From assembly GCA_021732975.1 (NCBI GenBank), contig JAKFWC010000021.1, positions 62,001-126,000 on the forward strand: a DNA stretch of 64,000 nt, in the 5' to 3' direction. A program made the translations under genes and the position numbers. Each line of letters starts with the position of its first letter. Position 1 is the stretch's first letter. The DNA is from Planctomycetaceae bacterium. GTDB lineage: Bacteria; Planctomycetota; Planctomycetia; Planctomycetales; Planctomycetaceae. A model generated the notes under the pieces. The model was not told the origin of the DNA. It did not search any database and worked only from the letters and a program-made list of their open reading frames with translations. This document shows, piece after piece, positions 33,573-42,930 of this stretch.

Positions 33573-35249
33573 ATGAACCGACAGACGAGAACGCCGCTCT
33601 GTTGGGTTCTGGTTTCGTGGATGACCATTGTTGGCACCGCGGTCGCGCAAGGTCCGGTACCGCGGCCGAAGTTTGGTAGCTGGAATCCTCCGGCCGCAAA
33701 CGCGATGGGGTATTACAGCATCCTCGGCGAGATCGCCAAACCGGGCGTGTATTCGGCGGAAGGTCGCGAAATCACGCTGCAGGAATTGATTCACCAAGCG
33801 GGTGGTGTGACCCCGAACGCCAGTCCGGCGGTTCGACTTGTACGACAAAACCGCGTCGCACAAGGGCACTTTTTTGACCCCGCTGGTCGCGTTCCGCTGG
33901 TTGCCGGGGATGTGGTGCTGATCGAGCCAATGCATGCCTCACCCGCTGCAACGCAAGCCGTTTCCATTTGCATGATCGGTGTGATGGATCGTCCGGTGAT
34001 TGTGCCCATGCGGCCGGATCAGGCCCAACTCGGCACGATCATGCTGGCGCTGCAGCAGTCACCGGAATTAGTGCGATCGCTGCGAGTCATCGTGCCAACC
34101 CGACAAAGACCACCCGCGTCACCGAGTACGCCGTTGGTGAGTGGTACGGTCTTGATCTTCGATTCAAAGCTCTTGATTGCCGGCAATTTGCCGGTTTTCC
34201 CTGACGCCATTCCCCTGCCGCGAGCTGTCGAACCGCTGATGACGAACGTCAGTCCACCGGCATCCATCGGAATCCCGCAACCATCGGTGATGCCGCAGTT
34301 GCCGGATCAAATTCCTGATAACCGCCTGCCGGTGACCACCGCGGCTCGCAACAACGGCGATGTCGAGGCAACGACGCTGCCGTTTTCCAATGGCGGGCAA
34401 CGTCCTCAAGCGAACGCGGCGAGTTTGCCGGTACCGGGATCGCGATTGCAACCGGAGCCAGCCCTCCCCATACCAACGAATCCGAAACCCAAAGCAAAAG
34501 TGCCGACGATCAACCCCGATTCCGAAATCGTCACCAGCATGGATGATGATCTCGATCTGAACATCGACGACGCACCGGTTGCCGAGACTCCCGCATCGGT
34601 GGGTTTCAGCCTCTGGCAATTGCTCGGCATCGGCGGCACGGTCGCATCGCTGGTTGGTCTTGCCGTACTCTCGCGGAACCTGATGGGCAAAGATTCGCCC
34701 AGGATTTCCTCGTCCACTCGCGATGACGACGACATCGTGCCGGCATCGATTAAAAAGCGTTCGGCCATGCCCACTCCGCACATGTCTCGGCGGCAGCGCC
34801 GGTTCGACGTGCCGGAACCAACGGATTCAGTCGCCAAAGCCCCTCGCTTTTCAACGCAACCCATCGCTGAACAGAAGAGCGAGATCCCCACACTGCGGCA
34901 AGAACCGCATGATCTGGCAGAACTGCTGGCGATGCAGGGACCAATTGAAACCGAAGGTGTGGTCTTGCCGCACGGGTTGAAGTTGCGTCGTTCGCCGTTG
35001 TCGGCGGTGCCGTTGTTTCGTGTCGACGAAGCGGCCGAGCTTCCGGGGCCGCCACATGAAAAGCCGGTGCCTGCCGGCGCACCGCAACGGTCGCTGGACG
35101 CCGCCGCCATGAAGATTCCCGCGCCCCATTTCAAAACCGCACCACCGTCTGCGATGGAACCGGCACCAGAAATGGTCGAATCGGCGATGATCAGTGGCAA
35201 GGCGATCGAGCGGGCCTTGCATCAATTGTTGCGAGGGAAGCCGTCGTGA
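33573..35249 (+). CDS. SLBB-domain single-pass membrane protein with long cytoplasmic tail
   Basis: A 558-residue protein. A signal-like segment (residues 8-26) is followed by an SLBB-type beta-grasp domain: YYSILGEIAKPGVYSAEGRE, ELIHQAGGVTPNASPAVRLV, ending around PLVAGDVVLIEP (47-120). A Pro-rich region runs to 340, a second hydrophobic helix at about 345-368 (WQLLGIGGTVASLVGLAVL), then an Arg- and Pro-rich tail of 190 residues that ends in a helix (GKAIERALHQLLRG). SLBB domains occur in polysaccharide-export proteins. The stop overlaps the actin-like gene by four bases (GTGA). The topology suggests a link between periplasm and cytoplasm. The upstream 368-base gap has no gene. Confidence 0.75.
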   Translation: MNRQTRTPLCWVLVSWMTIVGTAVAQGPVPRPKFGSWNPPAANAMGYYSILGEIAKPGVYSAEGREITLQELIHQAGGVTPNASPAVRLVRQNRVAQGHFFDPAGRVPLVAGDVVLIEPMHASPAATQAVSICMIGVMDRPVIVPMRPDQAQLGTIMLALQQSPELVRSLRVIVPTRQRPPASPSTPLVSGTVLIFDSKLLIAGNLPVFPDAIPLPRAVEPLMTNVSPPASIGIPQPSVMPQLPDQIPDNRLPVTTAARNNGDVEATTLPFSNGGQRPQANAASLPVPGSRLQPEPALPIPTNPKPKAKVPTINPDSEIVTSMDDDLDLNIDDAPVAETPASVGFSLWQLLGIGGTVASLVGLAVLSRNLMGKDSPRISSSTRDDDDIVPASIKKRSAMPTPHMSRRQRRFDVPEPTDSVAKAPRFSTQPIAEQKSEIPTLRQEPHDLAELLAMQGPIETEGVVLPHGLKLRRSPLSAVPLFRVDEAAELPGPPHEKPVPAGAPQRSLDAAAMKIPAPHFKTAPPSAMEPAPEMVESAMISGKAIERALHQLLRGKPS

Positions 35250-36157
35250 GTATTGGCCTCGACCTGGGTACGACGCAATTTCGTTCCCTCCGACGCCACG
35301 GACAGCGGCTCATCGGACGGCAATGCCCGTGCGCGTACGCCCTCATCGCCGACACGCCGACCAATCGCCTCATGATCGAGCGCGACGACTTGCCGTTTCT
35401 GGAGCTTGAGCACGAACTGATCCTCATCGGCGATGCCGCAATTGCCTGGGCCGATCACGCTCCGGTCGCTCTACGGGCCTTGTTGCCCGATGGCAAGCTC
35501 CCCGCCGATGATGGTTTGACGCGGGAAATCCTGACGTTTCTGGTCGATGCGGTCCTGCCCCCCGCGACGTTCCCGAACGAACACTGCGCATTGACGATTC
35601 CGGGTGAACTCTTTCCCGATGACGGCGGCGTCGAACGGCCGTTCTTTCTGGAACTCGTCAAACAGCGCGGTTACGAACCGATCGTGATCGGGCAGGGGAT
35701 GGCGGCAGTGCTGGCGGAACTCAGTGACGCGGGATTCTCCGGCATTGGCATCAGCCTCGGTGCCAGCCAGTGCGAGTTCGCCCTCGTCCATTGTGGCGCG
35801 GAACAGGCCCGGTGCAGTATTCCGTGGGGGACCGCCGACATCGAGGACCATGGGGCGACATCGAGTGACCGCATCGTCACCGACTTCCTCGTCGAGTTGC
35901 TCATCGAAGCTGGCATGCGCATCAGCCTGCACGACGGCTTCCGCGTGGTGAGCCAGCCGGTATCCATCGTGTGCAGCGGCGGTCTGACCCAGCGGGACGA
36001 CTTCAATCAGCGCCTGCAAACCGCATGGCAACGGGCCGCATGGCCAATCCAGGTCCGCTCGCTGCGTATTGCTTCGGACGCGCTCTATACGATCGCCCGA
36101 GGATGTTTAATCCAGGCGAAACTGGAATTGCAGGCATCGGCCCTCCGCGCGGCGTGA
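35246..36157 (+). CDS. Actin-like ATPase (MreB/FtsA/ParM superfamily)
   Basis: A 303-residue protein with the actin/Hsp70 nucleotide-binding pattern: phosphate-1 loop IGLDLGTTQFRS at 3-14, connect-1 around VIGQGMAAVLAEL at 147-159, phosphate-2 GIGISLGASQCEFA at 167-179, and the adenosine motif IVCSGGL at 241-247. It is shorter than MreB (about 340) and not close to any named member. It starts with GTG and overlaps the SLBB gene by four bases, so the two are translationally coupled. Whether it polymerises is not known. Confidence 0.78.
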   Translation: MSIGLDLGTTQFRSLRRHGQRLIGRQCPCAYALIADTPTNRLMIERDDLPFLELEHELILIGDAAIAWADHAPVALRALLPDGKLPADDGLTREILTFLVDAVLPPATFPNEHCALTIPGELFPDDGGVERPFFLELVKQRGYEPIVIGQGMAAVLAELSDAGFSGIGISLGASQCEFALVHCGAEQARCSIPWGTADIEDHGATSSDRIVTDFLVELLIEAGMRISLHDGFRVVSQPVSIVCSGGLTQRDDFNQRLQTAWQRAAWPIQVRSLRIASDALYTIARGCLIQAKLELQASALRAA

Positions 36158-36240
36158 TTCCCTTCGTCGCGGTTCTGCGATTCCGCAACTTGCAAGCGGG
36201 TTTGGGTTTACTCTTGTGAATCCTTTCTTCGTGCGATATG

Positions 36241-36258
36241 ATTTTGATTGATCAAAAT
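36241..36258. promoter_or_regulatory. Palindromic operator candidate before the metal transporter operon
   Basis: Perfect palindrome ATTTTGA-TTGA-TCAAAAT (7-bp arms, 4-base centre), 42 bases before the substrate-binding protein's ATG. Size and symmetry suit a DtxR/MntR/Fur-type repressor, though the sequence is not the textbook consensus of any of them. It overlaps an alternative upstream ATG at 36238, which argues against that start. Confidence 0.5.
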
Positions 36259-36300
36259 TGTTCTTTCTGCGACTCGTTCCTATTGGCTGGAAATGACTTG

Positions 36301-37302
36301 ATGCTTCACAGCAACCGGCTAAACCTTTTCCTGCTGCTGCTGATTATCTTTGGAGCCAGTGGGTGTGACCGTCCCTCCGCGGCTACGGTGGGGGACACGC
36401 CCGTAGCCGGACAGCGGCTGAAGGTGGTGACCACCACTGGCATGGTGACCGATCTCGTTCGAGCCGTGGCGGGCGACCACGCTGATGTATTGCCGTTAAT
36501 GGGTCCGGGGATCGATCCGCACCTCTTCAAGCCGACCCGGAACGATGTCAAGAAGCTGTACGAAGCCGATGCCGTGTTTTATTCCGGATTGATGCTCGAA
36601 CATCGGATGGAAGAAGCGCTCGAACAACTGGCCGGCACCGGTCGGAACGTCTTTGCGGTAACGGAGAAACTTGACCGTAATCGCTTGCGATCGCCACCCG
36701 ATTTCGCCGGACAATACGATCCGCATGTGTGGATGGACGTTTCCTTGTGGAGCGAGTGCCTGCCTCTTGTCGCGGACAAACTGGCGAGCCTCGATCCCGA
36801 ACACGCGACGGACTTTCAACAGCGGGCGCAAGCGGCCCAGGCCGAAATGAAAGAGCTGCACGAATATATTCGCCGCGTGATCGAATCGATCCCGCCGGAG
36901 AATCGCGTCCTGGTCACCGCTCACGACGCCTTCGGATACTTTAGCGTGAGTTATGGGATCGAAGTCCGCTCGGTGCAGGGCGTGACGACGGAGTCAGAAG
37001 CCGGCATTCAGGATGTGAACGCGCTGGTCGATTTCCTCGTCGAGAAAAAGCTCCCGGCGATCTTTGTCGAGTCGAGCGTCAATTCGAAGAACATTCAGGC
37101 GGTGATTGAAGGTTGCCAATCGCGCGGGGTCACGGTGAAAATTGGCGGTGAATTGTACTCCGACGCGATGGGAGCCGGCGGAACCTACGAGGGAACCTAC
37201 ATTGGCATGCTCGACGCCAACGCCACCCGCATCGCCCACGCCCTCGGCGGCACTCCCCCCGCACGCGGCTTCCGGGAGAAGCTGGAACCGCCACAAAAGT
37301 AA
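36301..37302 (+). CDS. Metal ABC transporter substrate-binding lipoprotein (TroA/ZnuA/YtgA type)
   Basis: A 333-residue cluster-9 substrate-binding protein that delivers Mn, Zn or Fe to the permease. A lipoprotein signal ends at C22 (LIIFGASGC). Likely metal ligands are H74 (IDPHLFKP), H142 (YDPHVWMD), H208 (VTAHDAFGYFS) and D288 (YSDAMG), the His-His-His-Asp set of TroA and YtgA. There is no His-rich loop, which would suggest strict Zn specificity. It is the first gene of a four-gene operon and carries a palindrome in its upstream region. The gap to the ATPase gene is 138 bases. Confidence 0.93.
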   Translation: MLHSNRLNLFLLLLIIFGASGCDRPSAATVGDTPVAGQRLKVVTTTGMVTDLVRAVAGDHADVLPLMGPGIDPHLFKPTRNDVKKLYEADAVFYSGLMLEHRMEEALEQLAGTGRNVFAVTEKLDRNRLRSPPDFAGQYDPHVWMDVSLWSECLPLVADKLASLDPEHATDFQQRAQAAQAEMKELHEYIRRVIESIPPENRVLVTAHDAFGYFSVSYGIEVRSVQGVTTESEAGIQDVNALVDFLVEKKLPAIFVESSVNSKNIQAVIEGCQSRGVTVKIGGELYSDAMGAGGTYEGTYIGMLDANATRIAHALGGTPPARGFREKLEPPQK

Positions 37303-37315
37303 TCCTCCGTCCCAG

Positions 37316-37334
37316 CCCGGAGCGCAAGCGACGG
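37316..37334. repeat. Fragment of the intergenic palindrome family
   Basis: The string CGGAGCGCAAGCGACGG is identical to part of the arm of the palindrome at 31840-31916. Only one arm is present here, after the stop of the substrate-binding protein gene. Confidence 0.6.
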
Positions 37335-37440
37335 CCGAGAGGAATTCCTGCCATAAAAGATGTAACGTGTCGCCAACAGAAAACGCCCTCCTTACTCTTG
37401 CGTCTTTTTGTGGCTCCAATGCCTTTGATTTGTGAGTCCG

Positions 37441-38214
37441 ATGGCCGACCCGATCTCACCGCTGAGTGTGCATGACCTCACCGTCGCCTATCAACGGCAG
37501 CCGGTGTTGTGGAACGTCGACTACGAAGCCCCGGCGGCGCGGTTGATTGCCATTGTTGGTCCCAACGGTGCGGGCAAAAGCACGCTCATCAAATCGCTAT
37601 TGGAGTTGATCCCCCGAGCCACTGGTGAAGTGCATTTCTTCGGTCAGACGTACCAACAATCCCGTCATCGCGTGGCGTATGTGCCGCAACGTACGACCGT
37701 CGATTGGGACTTTCCGGTCACCGCGCACGATGTGGTGACGATGGGACTCTATGGTCGCCTCGGCTGGTTCCGCCCGGTCACACGCGCCGCCAAGCGGGAA
37801 GCGCTCGAAGCATTGGAACGGGTGGGTCTCGCCGATTTCGCGAAGCGGCAAATCAGCCAGCTCTCCGGCGGGCAACAACAACGCGTCTTTCTGGCTCGCG
37901 CGCTGGTGCAACAGGCCGATTTGTATTTGATGGACGAACCGTTTGCCGGGGTGGATGCTGCCACGGAACGGACCATTGTCGGACTGTTGCAGGGCCTGCG
38001 TAGCGAAGGCAAGACTGCACTCGTGGTGCATCACGATTTGCAGACCGTCAACGAATACTTCGACGATGTGCTGCTCCTGAACATGCGCGTGATTGCCGCC
38101 GGTCCGGTGGCAACGGTATTCAACGCGGAAAATCTCAAGCGGACGTACGGCGGCAAACTCGCTTTGCTCGATCAGGTGGGCCATCAAATGGTCCTCGCAG
38201 GACGCCCGCAATGA
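37441..38214 (+). CDS. Metal ABC transporter ATP-binding protein
   Basis: A 257-residue ABC ATPase of the manganese/zinc/iron family (MntB/ZnuC/YtgB type). Walker [11 protein letters not shown]-loop around [16 protein letters not shown], signature LSGGQQQR, Walker [13 protein letters not shown] and the switch His in VVHHDLQTV are all intact. YVPQR...DWDFP is typical of this metal-uptake subfamily. ATG 37441 was chosen over an upstream GTG at 37432. It overlaps the first permease gene by four bases. Confidence 0.95.
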   Translation: MADPISPLSVHDLTVAYQRQPVLWNVDYEAPAARLIAIVGPNGAGKSTLIKSLLELIPRATGEVHFFGQTYQQSRHRVAYVPQRTTVDWDFPVTAHDVVTMGLYGRLGWFRPVTRAAKREALEALERVGLADFAKRQISQLSGGQQQRVFLARALVQQADLYLMDEPFAGVDAATERTIVGLLQGLRSEGKTALVVHHDLQTVNEYFDDVLLLNMRVIAAGPVATVFNAENLKRTYGGKLALLDQVGHQMVLAGRPQ

Positions 38215-39608
38215 TCGCGACGGCTTACGTCTTCGCCGCGACCGAGTGGGCGCGCGTGTTCTTGCTGCAGGACTACAACACCCGCGTCGTTCTCTGCGGC
38301 ACGATGATTCTCGGCGTTGCCAGCGGAGTGGTCGGGGCGCTCATGCTCCTGCGAAAACGCGCGCTCGTCGCCGATGTCGCCAGTCACGCGGCCCTTCCGG
38401 GAATTGGTGCGGCCTATCTCACTATGGAAGCGATCCGTCCCGATTCTGGTCGGTGGCTGCCGGGGCTGTTGCTGGGGGCAACGATCAGTGCCTCGGCTGG
38501 TTTGCTGTTCGCGCAAGGGATGCGCCGCATTCGCCGCATCAAGGAAGACGCGGCACTGGCCATCACGCTCAGTCTCTTCTTCGGCATGGGCGTCGTGTTG
38601 TTGACGTGGATTCAATCCCTGCCGACGGGGCATGCCGCGGGCTTGAACGAGTTCATTTTTGGTAAGGCCGCAGCGCTGCTGGCCAGCGATATCACGGGCA
38701 TCGCCATTGCCGCGGTCATCGCTGTCGGTGTGGTCGCATTGCTGAGGAAAGAGTTCTGCTTACTCTGTTTCGACGCGGAGTATGCCCACGCTGGTGGTTG
38801 GCCGGTGACGGGACTCGATCTGTTGCTGACGGCACTGGTAATCGTCATTACCGTGGTCGGCATGCAGAGCGTTGGATTGTTGCTCATTGTGGCCCTAATG
38901 GTTCTACCACCGACATCCGCCCGGTTCTGGACCGAGCGTTTTGAGCCGTTGGTCTGGATCTCGGGCGGCTTTGGCGGCGCGGCGGCAATGTTGGGCGTTT
39001 TGTTGAGCGCACTCGTGCCGAAGTTTGCCGCCGGAGCCGTGATTGTATTAAGCGGCTCGTTCATGTTCGCGCTGAGTTTTCTGTTTGGCACACAACGCGG
39101 TTTGTGGTGGCGGTACCGTGCGATGTCTGCAGCGCAGCGACAGATTGCGCTCGATGATTTGCTGCGCGCGTGTTATGAGATCCTCGAACCGCAGATTTCG
39201 TCCCTGGAGGAACTGACGGAGAAACCGCTCACGCAAGCGGCGTTGCTGGAGACGCACCGTTGGTCGCCGGCGCGCTTGCGGCCATTATTGCGCCACGCCG
39301 AACTTGCGGATTTATTGCGGAGGGACTCTCAGGAAAACTGGCGGCTCACCGCGAACGGTCGTCGCGCGGCGATTCAAGCGGTCCGTTACCACCGGTTGTG
39401 CGAACTTTATCTCATTCATTATGCCGACGTGCCTTTGCTCGGCGCTGACCGAACGGCGGACGCGTTTGAGCATTCGATCCGGCCGGAGATTCTCGAACAA
39501 TTGGAGACGATGCTCGAAGCGCGGTCGCCACGGTTGATGATCCCTGCCAATCCACACGCTCCGCTGAATCCCATGGTCGGCATGCCGGAATCGGAGGCCG
39601 TGTCATGA
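38211..39608 (+). CDS. Metal ABC transporter permease fused to a DtxR/MntR-like domain (first)
   Basis: A 465-residue protein. Residues 1-300 are a cluster-9 ABC-3 permease with about eight helices, including [19 protein letters not shown] and [20 protein letters not shown]. Residues 303-465 are a separate soluble domain with the DtxR order: winged helix ([20 protein letters not shown], then [17 protein letters not shown]), HRLCELYL (His394), and ADAFEH with E420 and H421 where Mn/Fe repressors bind metal. The arrangement matches chlamydial YtgCR, where the cytoplasmic part acts as a repressor. Whether this tail is cleaved off or binds DNA in place is unknown. Confidence 0.9.
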   Translation: MIATAYVFAATEWARVFLLQDYNTRVVLCGTMILGVASGVVGALMLLRKRALVADVASHAALPGIGAAYLTMEAIRPDSGRWLPGLLLGATISASAGLLFAQGMRRIRRIKEDAALAITLSLFFGMGVVLLTWIQSLPTGHAAGLNEFIFGKAAALLASDITGIAIAAVIAVGVVALLRKEFCLLCFDAEYAHAGGWPVTGLDLLLTALVIVITVVGMQSVGLLLIVALMVLPPTSARFWTERFEPLVWISGGFGGAAAMLGVLLSALVPKFAAGAVIVLSGSFMFALSFLFGTQRGLWWRYRAMSAAQRQIALDDLLRACYEILEPQISSLEELTEKPLTQAALLETHRWSPARLRPLLRHAELADLLRRDSQENWRLTANGRRAAIQAVRYHRLCELYLIHYADVPLLGADRTADAFEHSIRPEILEQLETMLEARSPRLMIPANPHAPLNPMVGMPESEAVS

Positions 39609-40996
39609 ACGTCTTCTGGTCTGATTGGAGTGCGATCGATACATGGATCGTCATCACGGCGGCCTTGGCGGCGATGGCGTGTGCATTACCGGGAACGTTT
39701 TTACTGCTGCGGCGTGAAAGTCTGATGGGGGATGCTCTCAGTCACGCGACGTTGCCCGGCATCGTCCTCGCGTTTCTGACGCTGCATGCCGCGGAGCACG
39801 CCGGATGGCTCACACCGAGCGGCCTCGCCGCGTGGCGGCATCCCGCGTTGTTTATTGGAGCGGCGATCAGCGGCGTCATGTGTGGTCTGCTGGCGGAACT
39901 CTTGCAACGCTGGGGCCGAATGGAACCGAGCGCCGCGCTCGGGGTGGTTTTCACATCGCTATTTGCGTTGGGATTGCTGCTCATCCGCACGTGGGCCGAT
40001 CAGGCTCATATCGATCCCGGCTGCGTCCTCTATGGTAACCTCGAAATGGTGATTGCGGACCCCATCGGCCAGACGGGGATTCCCCGTGCGGTGGCGATCA
40101 ACGGGGGCATGTTGGCCGTCAATGCGGTGTTGCTGCTCTTGTTCTACAAGGAAATTAAACTCTGCACGTTCGACCGGGATCTGGCTCGTTCACTTGGAAT
40201 TCCCGCCGATCTGGTCCATTTGATGTTGCTGGCGATGACGGGAGCCACGGTTGTGGCGGCGTTCGAGAGTGTTGGCAGCATTCTCGTGATTGCGATGCTC
40301 GTCGCGCCGCCGGCAACGGCACTGTTGTTGAGCGATCGCTTGGGGGGCGTCCTGATTGGTGCTCTGGTAATCGCGGCAATCACCGCCGGCGGGGGGCATC
40401 TCGCAGCACTCGCCCTTCCGGTGATGTTGCATCGCTGGGCCGGTGCCGCAGAAGCGTCTTCTGTCAGCACCGCGGGCATGATGGCCGTCGTGGCAGGCGG
40501 ACTTTTTCTGCTCACATGGTTTTGCTCGCCGCGATATGGATTGTTGCGGCAAGGACTCGATCAAGCCCGCTTGCGCCGTCGAATCCTGTCCGAAGATATT
40601 CTCGGCGTGCTTTACCGGCTTGAAGAACTGCGTCCCCACGCGGTGCCCGGTGCGGACAACGCCAGCCTCGCGGCGACGCTGTCGGTGGTTCCGTGGCGAT
40701 TGTGGCGTGCCGTCACGGATCTAACCAAACGGGGTTGGATTGCCGCGGGCGGACAAGGCGTCGTGCTGACTCCGTCGGGTCGGACCGCCGCGCGCGATCT
40801 CGTGCGGTCACACCGCCTGTGGGAATCCTATCTCGCGAAGCACTTTGTTCTGCCCGATCGACGGTTGCACCAACTTGCCGAAGCCGCAGAGCATTTCGTA
40901 GGGCCAAAGATTCAGGAAGCGCTCGCAGAAGAACTCGAACAACCCGTCCGCGATCCGCACGGCGCAACCATTCCGCCCTCCACGAGCGCTTCGTAA
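39605..40996 (+). CDS. Metal ABC transporter permease fused to a DtxR/MntR-like domain (second)
   Basis: A 463-residue protein, overlapping the first permease by four bases. Residues 1-310 form the second ABC-3 permease (MGDALSHATLPGIVLAFL, SVGSILVIAMLVAPPATALL). Residues 320-463 are DtxR-like: helix-turn-helix (LAATLSVVPWRLWRAVTDL), RSHRLWESYL with H403 and E407, LAEAAEHF with E426, E429 and H430 in MntR-like spacing, and DPHGATIP, the signature found in true DtxR proteins. Its residues are closer to free DtxR than those of the first permease. In Chlamydia only one permease (YtgC) has the fusion. Confidence 0.9.
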   Translation: MNVFWSDWSAIDTWIVITAALAAMACALPGTFLLLRRESLMGDALSHATLPGIVLAFLTLHAAEHAGWLTPSGLAAWRHPALFIGAAISGVMCGLLAELLQRWGRMEPSAALGVVFTSLFALGLLLIRTWADQAHIDPGCVLYGNLEMVIADPIGQTGIPRAVAINGGMLAVNAVLLLLFYKEIKLCTFDRDLARSLGIPADLVHLMLLAMTGATVVAAFESVGSILVIAMLVAPPATALLLSDRLGGVLIGALVIAAITAGGGHLAALALPVMLHRWAGAAEASSVSTAGMMAVVAGGLFLLTWFCSPRYGLLRQGLDQARLRRRILSEDILGVLYRLEELRPHAVPGADNASLAATLSVVPWRLWRAVTDLTKRGWIAAGGQGVVLTPSGRTAARDLVRSHRLWESYLAKHFVLPDRRLHQLAEAAEHFVGPKIQEALAEELEQPVRDPHGATIPPSTSAS

Positions 40997-41010
40997 CGCC
41001 TTCCCACACT

Positions 41011-41052
41011 GCTTGCGGTTTCGCGCCCCGCGCTGAAACCACACAGTGTCCA
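41011..41052. repeat. Single-arm copy of an intergenic palindrome family
   Basis: The sequence GCTTGCGGTTTCGCGCCCCG...CACAGTGTCC repeats one arm of the element at 42843-42928. No matching second arm is seen. Confidence 0.6.
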
Positions 41053-41066
41053 CAGTCCGGAAGAGA

Positions 41067-41088
41067 CCCAGGGTTAAGAAACTCTGGG
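41067..41088. terminator. Terminator-like hairpin between convergent permease and guaA
   Basis: Stem CCCAGGGTT / AACTCTGGG (one mismatch), 4-base loop, in the short gap between the ends of the second permease gene and guaA. It lacks a long T-run. Confidence 0.55.
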
Positions 41089-41101
41089 CGTCAGCGGAAA
41101 A

Positions 41102-42697
41102 TCATTCCCATTCGATGGTGCTCGGCGGTTTGGAGCTGATGTCGTAGACCACGCGATTGACGCCACGCACTTCGTTAATGATCCGTGTCGACATCTTCTG
41201 CAGCACGGGATACGGCATCGGATACCAGTCCGCCGTCATGAAGTCGTCGGTGGTCACCGCCCGCACGGCGATGGCATCTTCATAGGTACGACCGTCCCCC
41301 ATCACCCCCACAGATTGCACCGGCAACAGCACGGCGAAGGCTTGTTGAATCTCCCGATACAATCCAGCTTTTCGCAGTTCTTCGAGCACAATCGCATCGG
41401 CTTCTCGGAGCGCGGTGAGCCGTTCCGGGGTGATCACGCCGAGACACCGCACGGCGAGACCCGGGCCGGGGAACGGATGCCGCCAGATGAGTTCTTCGGT
41501 GAGGCCGAGTTCCAACCCCATGCGACGAACTTCGTCTTTGAACAAGTCCCGCAACGGTTCGATCAGTTCAAAACCGAGTTCTTCGGGCAAGCCGCCCACG
41601 TTGTGATGCGACTTGATCGTTGCCGCCGGGCCATCCGCGCTGCCGCCGGATTCGATCACATCGGGATAGAGCGTCCCCTGTGCGAGGAAGCGGGCATCCT
41701 GAATCGACTCGGCTTCCTTACGGAAGACTTCAATGAACACGCGGCCGATGATCTTCCGTTTCTGCTGTGGATCGGCGACACCCTTGAGTTCGCTGAGGAA
41801 CCGTTCGCTGGCATCGACCACATGGAGATCGGTGCGGAAATGGTTCAGAAACCGCGAGCGGACCTTTTCGAGTTCGCCTTTTCGGAGCATGCCGTTGTCG
41901 ACGAAGATGCACGACAATTGCGAACCAATCGCTTTGTACAGAATCGCCGCGGTAACCGACGAATCGACTCCACCGGAGAGGCCGCAGATGACGCGGGAGT
42001 TGCCGACGCGGGCTCGCAGCGCGGCGACTTCCCGTTCGATCAGCGAACTGATCTGCCATGTCCCGCGGCAACCGCAGACGTTCTTCACGAAGTTTTCGAG
42101 CAATTGCGTCCCGAAGGCCGTATGTGTCACTTCGGGATGGAACTGTAGTCCATAGATCGTTTGCGTTTTGTGTTTTACGGCGGCAAACCGACATGTATCG
42201 GTGCCTGCCAGTTCGACATAATCCGCGGAGATGTTTTCAACCTGATCACCGTGGCTCATCCAGACCGTGGATGTGTCAGGGACGCCGTCGAATAACGGAT
42301 TGCGTTGTGTCACCCGCAGTTCTTTGCGACCGAACTCGCGGGCATGGCCGGGTCGGACAGCTCCCCCTTGAGCCTGGCAGGCCAACTGCATGCCGTAGCA
42401 GATGCCAAGAACCGGGATGCCAAGGTCCAGAATTTTGGGGTCGATTTGCGGCGAATGTTCGCCGTACACGCTCGCGGGGCCGCCGGAGAGGATCAAGCCT
42501 TTCGGTCTCAGTTCGCGAATTCGTTCCGCCGACAAATCGTGCCGTACTAACTGAGCTAAGACGTTACGATCACGAACCCGGCGGGCGATGAGTTGCGCGG
42601 TCTGCCCACCGAAATCGAGGACGAGGATGAGCTCTTCCTGCTGGGGATCCACCACGTGTAAATCGACCCGTTTTGGGGTCACCATTCCTTGAGACAT
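41102..42697 (-). CDS. guaA: GMP synthase (glutamine-hydrolysing)
   Basis: A 531-residue enzyme converting XMP to GMP. An N-terminal class-I amidotransferase domain has [19 protein letters not shown], the nucleophile Cys in GICYGMQLA and the His-Glu pair in QFHPEVTHT. The ATP-pyrophosphatase domain has the SGGVDSS P-loop. The C-terminal dimerisation domain ends in KPPSTIEWE, as in all GuaA proteins. ATG 42697 was chosen; an in-frame extension to 42793 lacks similarity. Purine synthesis gene with no partner nearby. Confidence 0.97.
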   Translation of the reverse strand: MSQGMVTPKRVDLHVVDPQQEELILVLDFGGQTAQLIARRVRDRNVLAQLVRHDLSAERIRELRPKGLILSGGPASVYGEHSPQIDPKILDLGIPVLGICYGMQLACQAQGGAVRPGHAREFGRKELRVTQRNPLFDGVPDTSTVWMSHGDQVENISADYVELAGTDTCRFAAVKHKTQTIYGLQFHPEVTHTAFGTQLLENFVKNVCGCRGTWQISSLIEREVAALRARVGNSRVICGLSGGVDSSVTAAILYKAIGSQLSCIFVDNGMLRKGELEKVRSRFLNHFRTDLHVVDASERFLSELKGVADPQQKRKIIGRVFIEVFRKEAESIQDARFLAQGTLYPDVIESGGSADGPAATIKSHHNVGGLPEELGFELIEPLRDLFKDEVRRMGLELGLTEELIWRHPFPGPGLAVRCLGVITPERLTALREADAIVLEELRKAGLYREIQQAFAVLLPVQSVGVMGDGRTYEDAIAVRAVTTDDFMTADWYPMPYPVLQKMSTRIINEVRGVNRVVYDISSKPPSTIEWE

Positions 42698-42842
42698 ATC
42701 CACCGTCCAACATCCAGGACCGCCGATGCCACCGCATCGCGCGGGAATCCCGAAGTGTACCGCGGGATGGTTCGCAACGCCAATCGGGAGCAAATGCGCC
42801 CGTTAAAAACGGACCAATCTTGTCAATCAGGTCACCCATTCC

Positions 42843-42928
42843 GCTGGCGGTTTTGCGCCGCGGGCTGAAGTGGCGGGGTGTCCTCGTGAACACTCGGTGG
42901 TTTCTGCGCGGGGCGCGAAACCGCAAGC
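42843..42928. repeat. Imperfect intergenic palindrome
   Basis: The left arm GCTGGCGGTTTTGCGCC at 42843 and the right arm GGCGCGAAACCGCAAGC ending at 42928 are inverse copies with few mismatches, and the similarity extends inward. It lies between guaA and the lipoprotein gene. Single or degenerate copies occur at 41011-41052 and 45315-45397. Confidence 0.75.
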
Positions 42929-42930
42929 GA

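Noticed and set aside
36238-36300. ATG at 36238 as the start of the metal-binding protein
   Set aside because: The added 21 residues break the lipoprotein signal and overlap an operator-like palindrome; ATG 36301 gives a standard signal peptide.
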